64,000 nt of DNA from Lucifuga dentata (taxonomy: Eukaryota > Chordata > Actinopteri > Ophidiiformes > Bythitidae). A model generated the notes under the pieces. The model worked only from the letters and a program-made list of their open reading frames with translations, ran no database searches and was not told the DNA's origin. A program made the position numbers and the translations under genes. The DNA lies in contig VXCM01000278.1 in assembly GCA_014773175.1 (NCBI GenBank), positions 124,001 to 188,000 of the forward strand, read 5' to 3'. Each line of letters starts with the position of its first letter. The first letter of the stretch is position 1. Shown piece by piece: positions 42,072 through 53,138 of this stretch.

Positions 42072-43586
42072 NGTGTGTGTGTGTGCGTGTGTGTGCCTGT
42101 TTCGGTGGTTTTCCGGGTGTGTTCGCTCCCTCAGGTATGGCTGTCCTGAGCATGAGCGTTCAGCACTTCCTGGGCGGCCTCATCACCACGCTCACCTTTA
42201 CTACCATGATGCATTGCACTCAGAGGGCTGAGGAGAGCATTCAGGTAAAACAGACTAATGCCTGCCATTAATCTTGGAGACCAAGATTAAAATAATTTTA
42301 TGTGCTTATTATAATTTGGTTTTGTCACGATTATGTAGGAGTTTCAGGAAATTGGAATCTGGATTTGATTATCTCGATTTTCTGCTCATTTCTCACCTGT
42401 CCTGATGTAATTATCCTATTTTGTACTGTTTAGTCATTTCCGTTGGTTATCAATGGAGGAGATCCTCGATATTCTGTACCACACCTACCCTCTCTGTCAT
42501 CTACCTGTCAGTTCTCATCAGCTGTTTCCACCTGGACAGTCTCACCATCTTAACAGACCCAGTTTCCATTCATCACCTCTTTTCTTTTTGTTCCCCCTTT
42601 TCTGTGTTTTTTCTCCTCGTTGTCCCTCCTATCACCTCATTCTTTCTTTCTCTCTCTCCCTCTCCCTCTCCCTCTCCCNTGACATAACTCCTTTTGTCCC
42701 TGTCGTAACTGGGCCATCGTTGCCTGGAGGTGATCGCTGTTCACACAACCTCTCAGACGTCACTCAGTCAATCTCTGAAGGTGACAAATTATCATTTAAA
42801 TTGCTGTCGGTTTTAAACTGAGAAAGAGGGGAGGAAATCACAGAGAATACTCGCAGACTGCAGCAAAGGTGTCTGCTAGTAGTAACGAATAAAAGATATC
42901 AAAAACAGAGCGCTAATCACAGCCGCTGATGATGAAAACCACGATATCCCAGGGGTTAATTTGAGAGGTTCTCATGACATATACTGCTTTTTAGCGTGTT
43001 GCTATGTGTGTGTGGATGTGCGCAGCGGGACCTACACAGGAGGGGGGCCATTACCTTGCTTGTGTGTGTGTGTGCGCGTGCGTGTGTGTTCCTAAAGGTA
43101 GTGCTATCCAGTAACAGTAAGCTGATAGTGTGAGTGCTTGTTAACGATCCCCAGGAGAACGAAACCGAATCTGTTAAACAAGTTGCTCAGGATAAAGGCA
43201 CTCCACTTAGCCATGGTCACACGGGCTCTCAGTGGTCTCTACCTCCACATACAGACCCGCCACAGCTCAGATCGCATAAACTCCACTCCCTCACGCACCA
43301 TTTTCCTCATTCCAGTTTGAGAAACTTTCTGAGCAGAATGGTTGTGATTAAAGAAATTGCGAGGGGTTGACATTTTGGTAGAAGCTTGAAGGATGATAAA
43401 GAATTACTAAACCAATATGATGCCAGTAAAATCATTAATTGCTGTTGGTGACTGCTGACATGCTTCAATTAAATTTAGGCAGCAGAATTGTAAGTAGTCG
43501 TCCTCTTTCAATGGTGTGAGCTAACAAATGTTCTCCTGGGCCTGAGGAAGCTCAGAGGTTAGGTAATCTCTGCCTCTCGCTTCCCC

Positions 43587-43635
<49 letters not shown>

Positions 43636-44233
43636 GCTCCATCTTGAAAGCCTTAAGGCTGGGATCAGATACTGTTCTCCCTACTGGCCTCCATCCATCA
43701 TCTCAGGCCATGATCTCACGCTTTCCTTTTCTAGCTTCCAGTCTTTTAACATTTATTTTTCAATATCAGACTTGCTCCTAAAGATTTTTAAATACACCAT
43801 CTCTCCTTGTTAACTGTATTTTTGTATTACAGTTTAAAGAACAAGTGTCAACGGTGTAACCACAATTCTACACTGGCTCCTTTTCTTTCTTTCCAATCTC
43901 AAACCCTCTGTTTCCCCCTTGTCCTTTTTCACCTCACCTCTCACCATTCTCTCGCCTTCCCCTCCTCCTTTTCCTGTTTCTCACAACATTCCCCTCATCC
44001 TGCCTTTCCATTGCCATTCTGCTTAGGCGACACACTACAGTTTCCTAGCGACTCTGGAGGTCCTGGGGAAGCTGATGTTCGGCGCCCTGGCCGGAGGTGT
44101 GGTGGACTGGTTTGGTTTCCAAGTTGCCTTCCTCTTCTTCCTGACCCTCTCCGCTGGAACGGCCCTGCATGTCTGGACGGCTACCTTCACTGGTGCTCTT
44201 AGGGAGCATCAGCTCAAAGAGCAGCCCAAGTGA
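25017..44233 (+). CDS. mfsd3: Major facilitator superfamily domain-containing protein 3
   Basis: Multi-pass transporter of the SLC33 / AmpG-like branch (MFSD3, also called SLC33A2); the substrate is not established from sequence. Exons: 25017-25716, 35316-35463, 39974-40074, 42135-42244 and 44027-44233 (TGA), 1266 bases in all, giving 421 residues, close to the roughly 410 of mammalian MFSD3. The N-terminus LYFVQGIPYGLQSSLLPVYL is typical of the family. The MFS motif A is DRLGTKRHWL at residues 61-70. ASVQDIAVDGAAVGLL is the conserved Gln-Asp..Asp segment. The last exons hold the C-half helices (HFLGGLITTLTFTTMMH, KLMFGALAGGVVDWFGFQ). The first coding exon covers 233 residues. The four introns (9.6, 4.5, 2.1 and 1.8 kb) are repeat-rich. 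Start chosen as the first ATG after the 24909 acceptor that opens the long frame. Confidence 0.93.
26734..26790. repeat. (GT)n(GA)n compound microsatellite
   Basis: GT repeats at 26734-26757 run into GA repeats at 26759-26790. Confidence 0.95.
27990..28003 (-). promoter_or_regulatory. CTCF-like motif in mfsd3 intron
   Basis: Minus strand CAGCAGAGGGCACT matches the CTCF core except for a missing 5' C. Motif-level evidence only. Confidence 0.25.
28508..28530. repeat. (ATT)n microsatellite
   Basis: Short ATT trinucleotide tract followed by a T-run. Confidence 0.9.
29986..31042. mobile_element. Tc1/mariner-like element, interrupted
   Basis: The left end CAGTGGGGTCCAAACGTCTG and the right end, whose complement reads CAGTGGGATCCAAAAGTCTC, are terminal inverted repeats. 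TA dinucleotides at 29984-29985 and 31043-31044 fit the Tc1/mariner target site. No transposase frame is left. The centre (about 30303-30950) is a LINE fragment on the minus strand, so the element was split by a later insertion. Confidence 0.7.
30303..30950 (-). mobile_element. LINE C-terminal fragment with (CAAT)n tail
   Basis: Minus-strand frames encode AETGRFNATPDSVCYM, an HFVLLF/ILFCCSLYDDL segment, and NDYQRLDLCFRKGSFFVADF plus LCKAWERKQNSLFE, split over frames by frameshifts. This resembles the region after the reverse transcriptase in fish LINEs. It ends in a CAAT tetranucleotide tail (TGAT on the plus strand, about 30303-30332). Clade not assigned. Confidence 0.6.
33229..33273 (+). 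repeat. Possible tRNA-derived SINE head fragment
   Basis: TAGCTCAGCTT resembles a pol III A box and GGTTCGCGCTC a B box, 34 bases apart, as in a tRNA-derived SINE. No cloverleaf and no tail were found, so this is weak. Confidence 0.2.
33391..33960 (+). mobile_element. Truncated Tc1-like transposon
   Basis: Begins with the Tc1-like terminus TTCAAAAGTTTGGAATCACC. An open frame (33617-33904) encodes HIAEKLKISYKGIHHCL, KARYTTAQEDKYIRVCSLRN, LTGPQLAVSLN and AVKRLFWNAVLKGRVSKK, the DNA-binding domain of a Tc1 transposase. The DDE catalytic part is missing, so it is inactive. Confidence 0.75.
36565..36602. repeat. (GT)n microsatellite
   Basis: About 38 bp GT tract in an mfsd3 intron. Confidence 0.95.
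36856..36879. repeat. (AT)n microsatellite
   Basis: AT tract immediately left of a TTAA palindromic repeat copy. Confidence 0.9.
36886..37463. mobile_element. TTAA palindromic MITE-like repeat, full length (copy H)
   Basis: About 578 bp. The left end is AAGGACCATACTGGCC and the right end TATAGTCCTTTAA. It has the same interior as the copy at 21.4 kb. It lies in an mfsd3 intron. Confidence 0.8.
38184..38237. repeat. 54-bp direct repeat, copy 1
   Basis: Identical to 40229-40282 except for one T/C difference. It starts TCTCATGCTTTCTTCCC and ends TTGTAAAATCTGC. Family unknown. Confidence 0.85.
38402..38437. repeat. Poly-T with N, next to repeat fragment
   Basis: T-run with an N at 38421, followed by CACCGGGGAATATAGTCCC, an internal motif of the TTAA palindromic family. 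Confidence 0.8.
38653..38842. mobile_element. TTAA palindromic MITE-like repeat, internally deleted (copy I)
   Basis: Only about 190 bp. Both arms are present (AAGACAATACTGG and GACGGTATGGTCCTTTAA) and meet near an A-run, so it forms a near-complete hairpin. Confidence 0.7.
39974..40074 (+). other. mfsd3: mfsd3 exon carrying SIGALMRRVF segment
   Basis: Third coding exon, listed because it is short and easily missed. The acceptor CTGCAG ends at 39973 and the donor GTGAGA starts at 40075. It encodes SIGALMRRVFVMRTISMVFQ and further residues in phase with both neighbours. Confidence 0.85.
40149..40206. repeat. (CA)n(TA)n microsatellite
   Basis: CA repeats run into TA repeats just after an mfsd3 exon. 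Confidence 0.95.
40229..40282. repeat. 54-bp direct repeat, copy 2
   Basis: Second copy of the 38184-38237 sequence, two kilobases away in the same orientation, lying between TA and GATA microsatellites. Confidence 0.85.
40320..40383. repeat. (GATA)n microsatellite
   Basis: About 16 uninterrupted GATA units. Confidence 0.95.
40550..40795. mobile_element. TTAA palindromic MITE-like repeat, half copy (copy J)
   Basis: Begins TTAAAGGAGCTTACCAGTG and continues through TACCTTCCAGGCAGCCATTG, like the 8.3 kb copy, then is lost. It lies in an mfsd3 intron. Confidence 0.7.
42041..42100. repeat. (GT)n with N
   Basis: GT tract with an N at 42072, immediately upstream of the mfsd3 exon at 42135. Confidence 0.9.
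42649..42679. repeat. (TCTCCC)n tract ending in N
   Basis: Short CT-rich hexamer tract cut by an N at 42679. Confidence 0.8.
43588..43634. repeat. (CT)n microsatellite
   Basis: About 47 bp CT tract in the last mfsd3 intron. Confidence 0.95.
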
Positions 44234-44765
44234 GATGAAGATCAGGATAAAAGTTAACGATATAGGACAACTGCAGGTGCTGAGAACATTATCAAATACC
44301 CAGAGTTTGAATACAAGTAGTAAGACACCTCACATTTAGTTAAATATAACCTGTAAATCATCAGTAAGTCTTCATATCAGTTTCAGAGGTTCTGAATGTC
44401 TGGCATTTTGCAGATGATCAGACGTACGATCATAAACTCTGATGTGACACATGCCATTGTTGTTCATATTTTTTCTTTAAGTTTACACAGTTCACTGGCA
44501 AAATTGGCCTTATTTGTGTTTTATCTTGGATTTAAAAATGGCTGGGAAGGTCTTAAAATTTCCTTGATGAACCTCACAGATGCTGTGTTGGTATGGATGG
44601 ACGCATTGCTCTTTTGCAGCTTGGAGTTTTCATGACTGGGTGCAATTAATTTTTTTGGGTTTACTTTCAGGAAGAGTCAACACTGTATTAAGTGTGGAGG
44701 AGTAAAATGCTAATCTAAGCTAAACAGATAATCATCTGAGCCATTTAATGTTTCGATAAGCCAGC

Positions 44766-44771
44766 AATAAA
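44766..44771 (+). terminator. Candidate mfsd3 poly(A) signal
   Basis: AATAAA about 530 bases after the mfsd3 stop codon. Another lies near 45642, so the real 3' end is not certain. Confidence 0.45.
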
Positions 44772-46260
44772 GAGCTGCAGCTAGAAGCAATACAACGATT
44801 GTAATGCTTGTTGTATCATGTTGTACTGTATGTCAATATGTTAATCATTCTCCTAAGTTGAAATGGTTTATACTTTTAAAAGTTTTTTGCTACCTTGTTT
44901 CAGCCCTGTGTGGTATGATAAATAGAGGTGGATATACAGTAGTCACACAAAAAAAGTATACACTCATCACAGCAAATGTGCATATACAGAAGTTTGCAAT
45001 ACCACAACAGTTAGCCAAACTTTCTGTTTCACTTTAGAAATTAAGCAAAAATGCACTTCAGTTCAGCATTTATTCACTTGAGTTATTCTACATTATAATT
45101 ACTCTCTTGTCTTGGTTAATAAATCAAATGATCAGAATATCAAAACAAACTTCTTTATAAAGTTTGAAAGACCAATGCCACAAGCATGTTGCAGTTCCTG
45201 TTAACATCATTTGACTTGTGTCTTTTATTCTTAATGCACAACAAATGCACAATAAATTGTCAGTCTTAATACTGTATAATATTTTTTTTCTGAGCAAAAA
45301 GGAAAATATATATCAGCATAGAATTTTTTATTTATTTATTATATAAAAATAAGAATTCCCATGTACATAAGTGAATGTATTCAAAGAAATACAGTCTTAC
45401 ATTTGCTAGTTGTGTCAACAGGGAACAGGCAAATAATATAATGAGGATGGACTAGCGAAATGGATGCTGCTCTCATAATAGAGAGATAAAGTCATAAAGT
45501 CATAGATAAAAGTCATAACCAGACGTTATTGTTGGTTCACAGTGATCCATATAGCCGAACTCTGTCGAACAGAATTAGAGCACTTGTTGCAAAGCACATC
45601 TTGTGTCTCTTAGCTGTGTTGTCTGAGATTTGCACATAAAAATAAAGCTGCTGAGTGAATTTTTGGCATCTGTGGTGTTTGTGTCTGACCTGCAGCCATG
45701 CAGCATTTTACTTCTTGTCATACTCACTAGATTTTACCTAATTTTCTCTGCCAGGGGAGAAATCCTGTGTGTCCTCTGAGGACGATCCCACCTTTCACAA
45801 TGCACTGTGACTTACAGGTGTTACAAACATAAAGCTCTCTGTATTCTGGCTATAGGCTATAGAAATGAATGGGGCCCGTGTCACTGGATCCACAACCTAT
45901 ACAGCTCTAATAACACAACAAATGCTGTGAAGGAGGATTAGACCAGCTTACATGGCCTCTCAATGCACCTCCACTTCACACTTTCTCACCCAGCCGCATT
46001 ATCCGAGCCTCCTGTTTGTATAGTGGGAGAGGCAATGCATGGATACAGAGGGAGGATTTGAGTACAGAGGCTTATGTTTTATCCACTCGCTCTTCTCAGT
46101 AAAGAGCGAGGAGTAAGGAGTGATGGGCCTGTTTATGTTGGCGTCTTTTGAAAAGTCACATGAAACCATAAGCCCTCTGCCTGATGTTCATCTAAAGTTT
46201 TGACAAGAAAGTTTTTCTTGCTCAAGTGCAGTTGTTTCTGATGTATATGATTCTCTAAAG

Positions 46261-46560
46261 TAGAGTTTCTCAAACTGTGGTACCTGTGTGGTACTTGGAG
46301 TACCCCCCGGTGGTACGCCAGATGACAATAGAAATTTCACAAATAAAATGGGTTAAGTTTATTGTTATTTTTTAATTAAAATTATCACCTTTTGTATATA
46401 CTTTGTTTTACATTGGTTCGGTTACTTTCCGTGCTCATGCTGTAAGATTCTCAATTTCATGGCAGCACACATGCATGCTTGAGGTTTTTCTGTGATTTTT
46501 CTTACAGTTGACGGCTTGTGGGTGAGGTGATATTTAGTTCAAAAAGTTTGATAATCGCTG
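46261..46560. mobile_element. hAT-type MITE (300 bp)
   Basis: The left end TAGAGTTTCTCAAACTGTGG and the complement of the right end, CAGCGATTATCAAACTT, form degenerate terminal inverted repeats of the Charlie/hAT (CAGNGGTTCTCAAACT) type. The flanks CTCTAAAG and CTTTAATC could be a decayed 8-bp target duplication (5 of 8). No coding capacity. Confidence 0.55.
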
Positions 46561-48056
46561 CTTTAATCAATCAGAAACAAGAGTTTCAGAGTTGAGCCAA
46601 ACTTTGTAGAAGTGTTAAGATCAGTAGCCTCGATCAACTAAGTATTATCAGATTCAATCATCTGGCTAGTATTGATAATGCGTATACGTACAGGTGAATG
46701 CTTCCAAGCTTTTAGCTACTTTTAAAGGTTTTAAGGGTTAAGATGCTGATGACTGAAACAGTATTTTCATGGTAATATTGAATGTGTGGTACAGGAAATA
46801 AGCATTAGTATGTTGTGAGTTGATTACTCGTTAGTTTGACAGAATAAAAACAACTTTGGTGAAGTTTTTTCACCAAGTTGAGTCTATAAGCAGTTGTAGC
46901 CAATGAACTGTACATCACTGCAGCATCTGTGCTGCTGCTGTTGCCTGTGTTTGTTCTAATGTGCAGTCTAGAGGGTGAGGAAAGGTAGACAATTGGTCTG
47001 GATCCTACAGTGCTGATGAGAGTGAGACCTCCCACTGTGTTGCCAGATTGGCAGAAACCTCCCATGGAGACAGTGTGTGTCTCAGGTCCGCCCTTCCTGC
47101 CAGCGTTACCATTGTAGTTATACATTGTTGGATTTGATGTGTGTGTTACTGCCATGTTGCATGCTGCCTCACGTATAAACTCTTAACCTGTTGTAACAAT
47201 AACAGTGGGAATTACATAAGGAGACCTGTTGTCATGTGAAAGGGAAGTGTCATTACTGGATTTGTTAGACGTGATGTAAATATAAAGTGTATGTTACACG
47301 TATCAAAGAAGATGGATCGGGCAATTATACCGTGAATCATTTCCTTTGAAATGCCAGTACACATGGTGCACCCATGTGTGAATTCCTAAACTGTTATCCT
47401 CAGAGTCAGATTCCCTAGTGTGGATTTATAAGGAAGGGTAAGGCTGGGTATTCTTTTATGTCCAGAGCTATTCCATTTCACTCATTAACAATCAAGCCGG
47501 GGCACAAGTCTGGTCACATCACCAACTTTATCCTGCTATCACACAGGAGACACAGCAAAAGGATAGGCCTGCTCATTCACTCAGTGCCAAGTCTGCCAGC
47601 GCTGATCCGCTAATCACAGCGTCACGAGATGCTCTACAATGACACCCAAACAATAGAAAACACAGGAAATAATAAGGTAGATTTTATGAACTACCAAGAA
47701 CGGAGAGAGAGAGAGAGAGTTCAGTGACAGTTACATCTCTTGCCTGGTAGAGTTACCTCTGGGGAGAGAGGGATGGAAAAGCAGTGAGATAGGATGGGAG
47801 GGAGGAAGAGAACGCAACATGTTTTAATCTCAGCAAACAAAGGTGTTGTATCTCTTTTTTTTCCCTTTTGTCTCTGAGTGCCCAAGGGAGAAGAGGTGTT
47901 GGCTTTTTGCGCTGCTTTTGTCCTCTGGCCGGCAGAATGGCCTTCTGGGAAACTTGAGTTGGCAGGTGGAGGAGCGAGCAGCAGCATCAGGTGTCACCAT
48001 GTTTCGTCCACTAGTGTTTACTTTTTGTTTATTTGCAGAATGAGAGACATGGACAC

Positions 48057-48079
48057 CTCTCTCTCTCTCTCTCTGTCTG

Positions 48080-48131
<52 letters not shown>
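48057..48131. repeat. (CT)n microsatellite
   Basis: About 75 bp of CT with a few interruptions. It produces spurious open frames on both strands. Confidence 0.95.
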
Positions 48132-48133
<2 letters not shown>

Positions 48134-49074
48134 ATTCTCAGCTCCTCTTCCTCTTCCCACCACTTTGTCCTTTGTTTTCCTCTGTTCTCTTCCTCCTTTC
48201 TCAGTTCTCAATGAGCTTCATCATCCGCTCATATGGGAGATCCAAGTTTCTTTTTGTTAGCATGTATAAGCAAACACCAGCAATCTGTAACAGTAGAATC
48301 AATTTGGTTTAGTTATTTCACTCTTCATCAGTCAGACATAAAGGTTATTTGATCACCTGAATACCACACCACATAGGAAATGGAGTCACAGTGATAAAGG
48401 CTGAAGATGATTGTTTTTGTTCATGTAAGTTTTTTGATGGCGACCAATGCACAAGAAGCTCCACGAACATTTTAGACTTGGTGCTTTGTATCCAGTTAAG
48501 CCATTTTAGTATGTTATGAGACAACATCTTTAACTGATGAATTGAAATAAAAGTGGAAAGTAATACAGCTCCTGTAGTTCAGTATATTCCACACCTCACA
48601 GATTTAACAGGCACGCAACCTCTGCACGAGTCGCTGACCTGAGCCTTCGTCTCCCATTTCGATTGGCAGACAATGGTCATCACATTGATTGCTTACATCA
48701 TTAAAATGCTGATGAATGATGCCATGGTTTATGATGAAGAAGTCAGAATGATGAAGAAAATTCTGACTTGTGTGTTTAGGTGGCAGTTACGTTGAAATAT
48801 CCAATATTTATTTCCACGTATGAATGTGGCCCAAAACAGATCTAAGTATGACGTGTGTGTGTTTTACATGTTTGATATGCACCTACTGGTGTAAATGTAG
48901 ACAAAGAAACAGAACAGTTTAATTTTGATGGGCCCTGATTTTTTTGTACTGTCAGTACTTGCATCAAGTATATCTAGCACCATATATGCAGTGGAAATGG
49001 AAAAAATAATGATATAAACAAATCTATGTATATCAGAATTTGAGCAATATCTGTATTAATGTTGCCTCTGACAG

Positions 49075-49149
49075 GAACACCAACAAAAACTCATCACAAC
49101 AGCTCTGGTGCGTCATGAACAATCATTGCGCTGCAGACTGAAACAGCAG
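49075..49149 (+). other. Exon-like segment, unassigned
   Basis: A pyrimidine-containing acceptor (GCCTCTGACAG) and a consensus donor (CAG|GTGAGT) bracket 75 bases, exactly 25 codons with no stop (EHQQKLITTALVRHEQSLRC and five more). No partner exon was found, so it could be chance or part of a gene beyond the window. Confidence 0.25.
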
Positions 49150-50280
49150 GTGAGTGTGTTTCAAGTGCTGATTTAAAACAGCTATTCAGCTTGTCTTTAA
49201 GCTGTCATTTCTCAATGCTGTATTAGCACGGCCACAGACGCATTAAACGAACAGATTTTTAACAATGCAAAATGCACCTAATGCTCAGAGAGGAACAGGA
49301 AAACAAAGCAGAGCTTGAGGTATGATGGGACCAGGACACATGGTGGAAGGCTAGGAAAAGAGGCAGAGCAGACAGAGGAGCAGCAAGGGTTCAATTTGCT
49401 GTTAGCTAAGACACAACGACTGAACTGTAACTCTAGCCTGAGGAGTGCTGGTGTATTTTCTTCCATTGCAGGCAGGCGGATATCTTTACCAGGTGACAAC
49501 ACATCTCTGTGTGTAGATCACATGGCCTGATCGCCACTGTGGGAACATGCAGCAAGGTGTAGTCTCCCTTTATGATGGTTTATGGACTGAAAGCAAAAGA
49601 AAACTCAGGGAATCTGAGTTGTTTAATCTTAGGGGATAATTATTTTTTGTATATGATGTACAAATGTCACATTTTATGCTAAAATTCTTTTGTAAAATAT
49701 TCATTGATTCAGATGATTGTTTCCAGGTTTGTGTCTTGAAAAAATTCAAGCATTTCTGGCATATATAACAATCTGCAAAACAAATTCAGTACATGACCAA
49801 TTATCTTGTTCTGCTATCTCAAAGTGTCTGATAATCTTGTTTTTCCACTATTTTGTAGTAGGTATTTGGATACTGTTAATTCCAAAATCACAACATAATA
49901 ATCCCCTGCTTTTAATTGGGAAACAGCCATTTTCAATTTTGATGAGAGTCTAAGAAAAATTTCAATTATGTTCAACCGAAATCGGATGCATTCACCTTAA
50001 CAGCCTCTGAGCAGAAACAGCAAGCCCGACCTTGTGGAATAAGTTAATGTAAGAATCAACTGTATGTTCCCTACTCATTTCATTAATAATACACAACTCA
50101 TTTTCATACAGAATCTCCACTCCCTGCCAACATAATCAGTTTTCTATTTTTAGATACAATCTTTTAATTGGCATGAATATTCCAATGAGACACAAAGAAG
50201 TGTGTGTTGAGGGTGGCAGTGTAAACAGTGTGTAAGAATAAGAAAAAGTAAGACATAGATACAATATCTCATAAGTCTCT

Positions 50281-50321
50281 CTTCTCTACACACCCTGTTT
50301 CTTCTCTTTCATTTTCTGTCA
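50281..50321. repeat. 41-bp exact direct repeat, copy 1
   Basis: CTTCTCTACACACCCTGTTT and the next 21 bases recur exactly at 51378-51418. Both copies are preceded by AAGTCTC-like sequence. Confidence 0.85.
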
Positions 50322-51377
50322 GTTCAGTATACATACTGTGCACTGCATCTATGTATATATTTACACTACAGTTCTAGGGTGAAAATTGTAAATAGATGTG
50401 TGTATGTGTCTCTGTGTGAAACTTTCTATAGAATTTTTCCACAAGGACAGAGATGTGATTTGTTTTGCAGAGATTTCAGAGTTAGGGACAGGATTTCACA
50501 GGACAATAGACTTGGCTGATTCTTTGGGTTCTCTAGGTCACGTCTTCTTTTTCTGTTACTTCCGATTTTACATTCCAGTTATAAATGAAAGATATTATGG
50601 GTAGTTCATAAAACACTGTGCCGGATTTAACGTATCAATAAGGACAAGTAGCTTCACACAACCATGTTCCTTCACTCATAAAAGCCATTTGCCACTCTTG
50701 AAAGAGGCATAACTATAGTATGTTTTTATTTACATGCCTATAATACATACAAGCTATTCATAAAACAAAATTTTGCAAAAATTAAGACCTCTTTCAGTCT
50801 GGTGGTTAATGGTGTGGTATGAAATCTTTGTGATATATTTGCCTCACATGCGTTAGTGATCAATAAAGCTGATATGTAAGCCCATTCAGCCAATCAGTCT
50901 GTTTAAATGCAAGTTTTGATCTCATCTCCTACACATTCTAGTGGCACTGCACCTCTTCCTCAAGCCTCATCCTCTGCACTCTCACACACATGTCAGTCTA
51001 TTCGACAATCAAGTTATTTAAAATGAACCAAAAATGTCTGGCAGGGCAAGCCAGAGGGAGCTCCATACAGGTTTCTAGAAGACTCAGGGAAATTATCGGA
51101 GTTGTGTGTTTTTGAAGTGATGGCGCTTCTCTGCTGGTGAAACAGGGATTCTGCTGTTCTGCTATTCTGTCTCTCAGTGACGGGCTTGGATGTGACAAGC
51201 TGCCAGCTCATATGGTGTTGAGTCTGAGTCATTTAGCTCCAGTCTGCCTCCATCTCCAAGCTCAAACCCATTCAGAATGACTTTCCACATCCCCAGTCCC
51301 TCAGTCGCCCCTTACCACTCCAACTTCTCTCCCAGCCTCATTTGGACCATTAGGGCCAAGACAGGAGAAGTCTCATT

Positions 51378-51418
51378 CTTCTCTACACACCCTGTTTCTT
51401 CTCTTTCATTTTCTGTCA
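51378..51418. repeat. 41-bp exact direct repeat, copy 2
   Basis: Second exact copy, 1.1 kb after the first and in the same orientation. Confidence 0.85.
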
Positions 51419-52020
51419 TCTATTTTCAACACCATCCCTCCATCTCATTGACTTCACATGCGGACAACCCATCAGGACTAGTTGTTTACAGGGGATTTAA
51501 CAGTCTGTGTGATGGTGTTTAAATGGTTCCAGCTCTAGAAGTTCATCTATCTCAGGGCCTCCTGGTTGTGTGGCCTTTGTAAGTCAGTTACCCTCCATCC
51601 ATTCATCTCTCATCTCATTTATCTATCTGGTCTCTGTCGTCTCTTAGCTTTTTAATAACAGCTGAAAAAAGTTTCTTAAAGGACCATACCGGTGGTTTTG
51701 CATGTTTGAGCTCAATATATAAAACCTGCTTGCATGTTATGTTACTGACAACCATTTCCCAAAGCATACTACTGGAGTGGAATATTGCAGTGGAAGGTAG
51801 AAAAAATATTAGAATTATATTTTCTACCTTCCATACTGTCATTGTTTAAGTTCATTCCAGGATGCTGTTAAAATCAATGCGTAGAGACTTGAAATGCACT
51901 TGAGATAAATAATCCATCACAGCGAACACGTCGTCAAATATTTTGTCGAAGTAACTTTATTTTATCACTCCAACATGGAGCTGCACGAAAGAAAATGTTT
52001 GTCTCCACCAGGGAATATCA

Positions 52021-52920
52021 GGTCAGATCAAGTCAGGAACATGCGCTGGGCTGCGTGTTGCCGCATCCACTATGTGATGGAAACCCCGGTTCCCAGTTGG
52101 CAACCACCCTAGCAGACACATGGTCCATCCCCATCTTGCGGAAGTACCCATCCATTTGTTGCAGCCAGGTGTTACATGGGTGTCCCCTTCGGCTTGGAGT
52201 CACTGGGGTCCTGCATGCTGGATCATACTCAGAAGAACGCGCCACATGGCCGTAGTGTTGCAACTGTCGCTCCCTCACAATGCTGGCAATCACCACTCGT
52301 TAACCACTCGTAATAACCACTCGTTCGACACAAAGTCAAACCAGTGGTACCCAAGGATTCTCCGGAGAGACTGAGTACCAAAGACATCCGGTCGTCATCT
52401 CAAGTCACTGGTTATTATCCAGGTCTCACAACCATAAAGTAAGACTGGGAGCACCTGGACTCTAAAGACTTGGACCTTCATCTTCTTGCAGAGATATCTG
52501 CAGTCCCATACACCCCTGTCCAGTAACCCCATGACCCCACAGGCCTGCCCCAAACATCTCTCAACCTCATAGGACGAGCTCCCAGAGACATAAATATCAC
52601 TGCCGAGAGATGAATCTCTCGACAAGTTCGACACTCTCCCCGCATACAGACACACTGTTAACAGCTGAGTCCCAAGAAGTTCTTGAAACCTGGATCTTAG
52701 TCTTGATCCAGGACACCCACAAACCCAGGCACTCCGACTTCTCACTCAGCTTCTCAAGAGCTCCTACCAGAACATCCATTGACTCTGCAAAGATCACAGC
52801 ATAATCAACAAAGTCAAGGTCAGTAAACCTTTCCCCACCGATAAATAAATGCACCCAAGTCACTGGACACCACAACCCTTCCCAACACCCAGTCCATGCA
52901 AACATTGAACAGGGAAGGAG
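52021..52920 (-). mobile_element. 5'-truncated RTE-like LINE with 13-bp target duplication
   Basis: CCAGGGAATATCA at 52008-52020 is repeated exactly at 52921-52933, the target duplication. Minus-strand frames encode reverse-transcriptase end pieces: GGERFTDLDFVDYAVIFAES, LSEKSECLGLWVSWIKTK, LPVLLYGCETWIITSDLR and IVRERQLQHYGHVARSSEYD. The catalytic FADD motif reads FVDY and the frame is broken, so this copy is dead. Truncation at the 5' side and these motifs fit a fish RTE-type element; the clade is by memory of similar proteins. Confidence 0.8.
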
Positions 52921-53138
52921 CCAGGGAATATCAACCTAGGAAAAATTACTTTCACTGAGAAATTAAAAATGACAGTCCCTTCTAGAATCAGACATACATC
53001 TTAGTAGGTGAATTTTAAGGTGGGTGTATCACCTGAACATTTGATTTTGAAAGGGGACTTGGCAAAATAAAAGAAAAAAAATAAATATGGTTTTAAGTTT
53101 TGGAAAACAGTTGTCAGTAACGTAATGTGTGTTCTGGT

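Noticed and set aside
47878..48312. 144-codon frame across a CT microsatellite
   Set aside because: The middle is Ser-Leu repeats from (CT)n; flanks show no family features.
51995..52374. Plus-strand open frames over the LINE
   Set aside because: They are antisense shadows of the reverse-transcriptase fragment on the minus strand.
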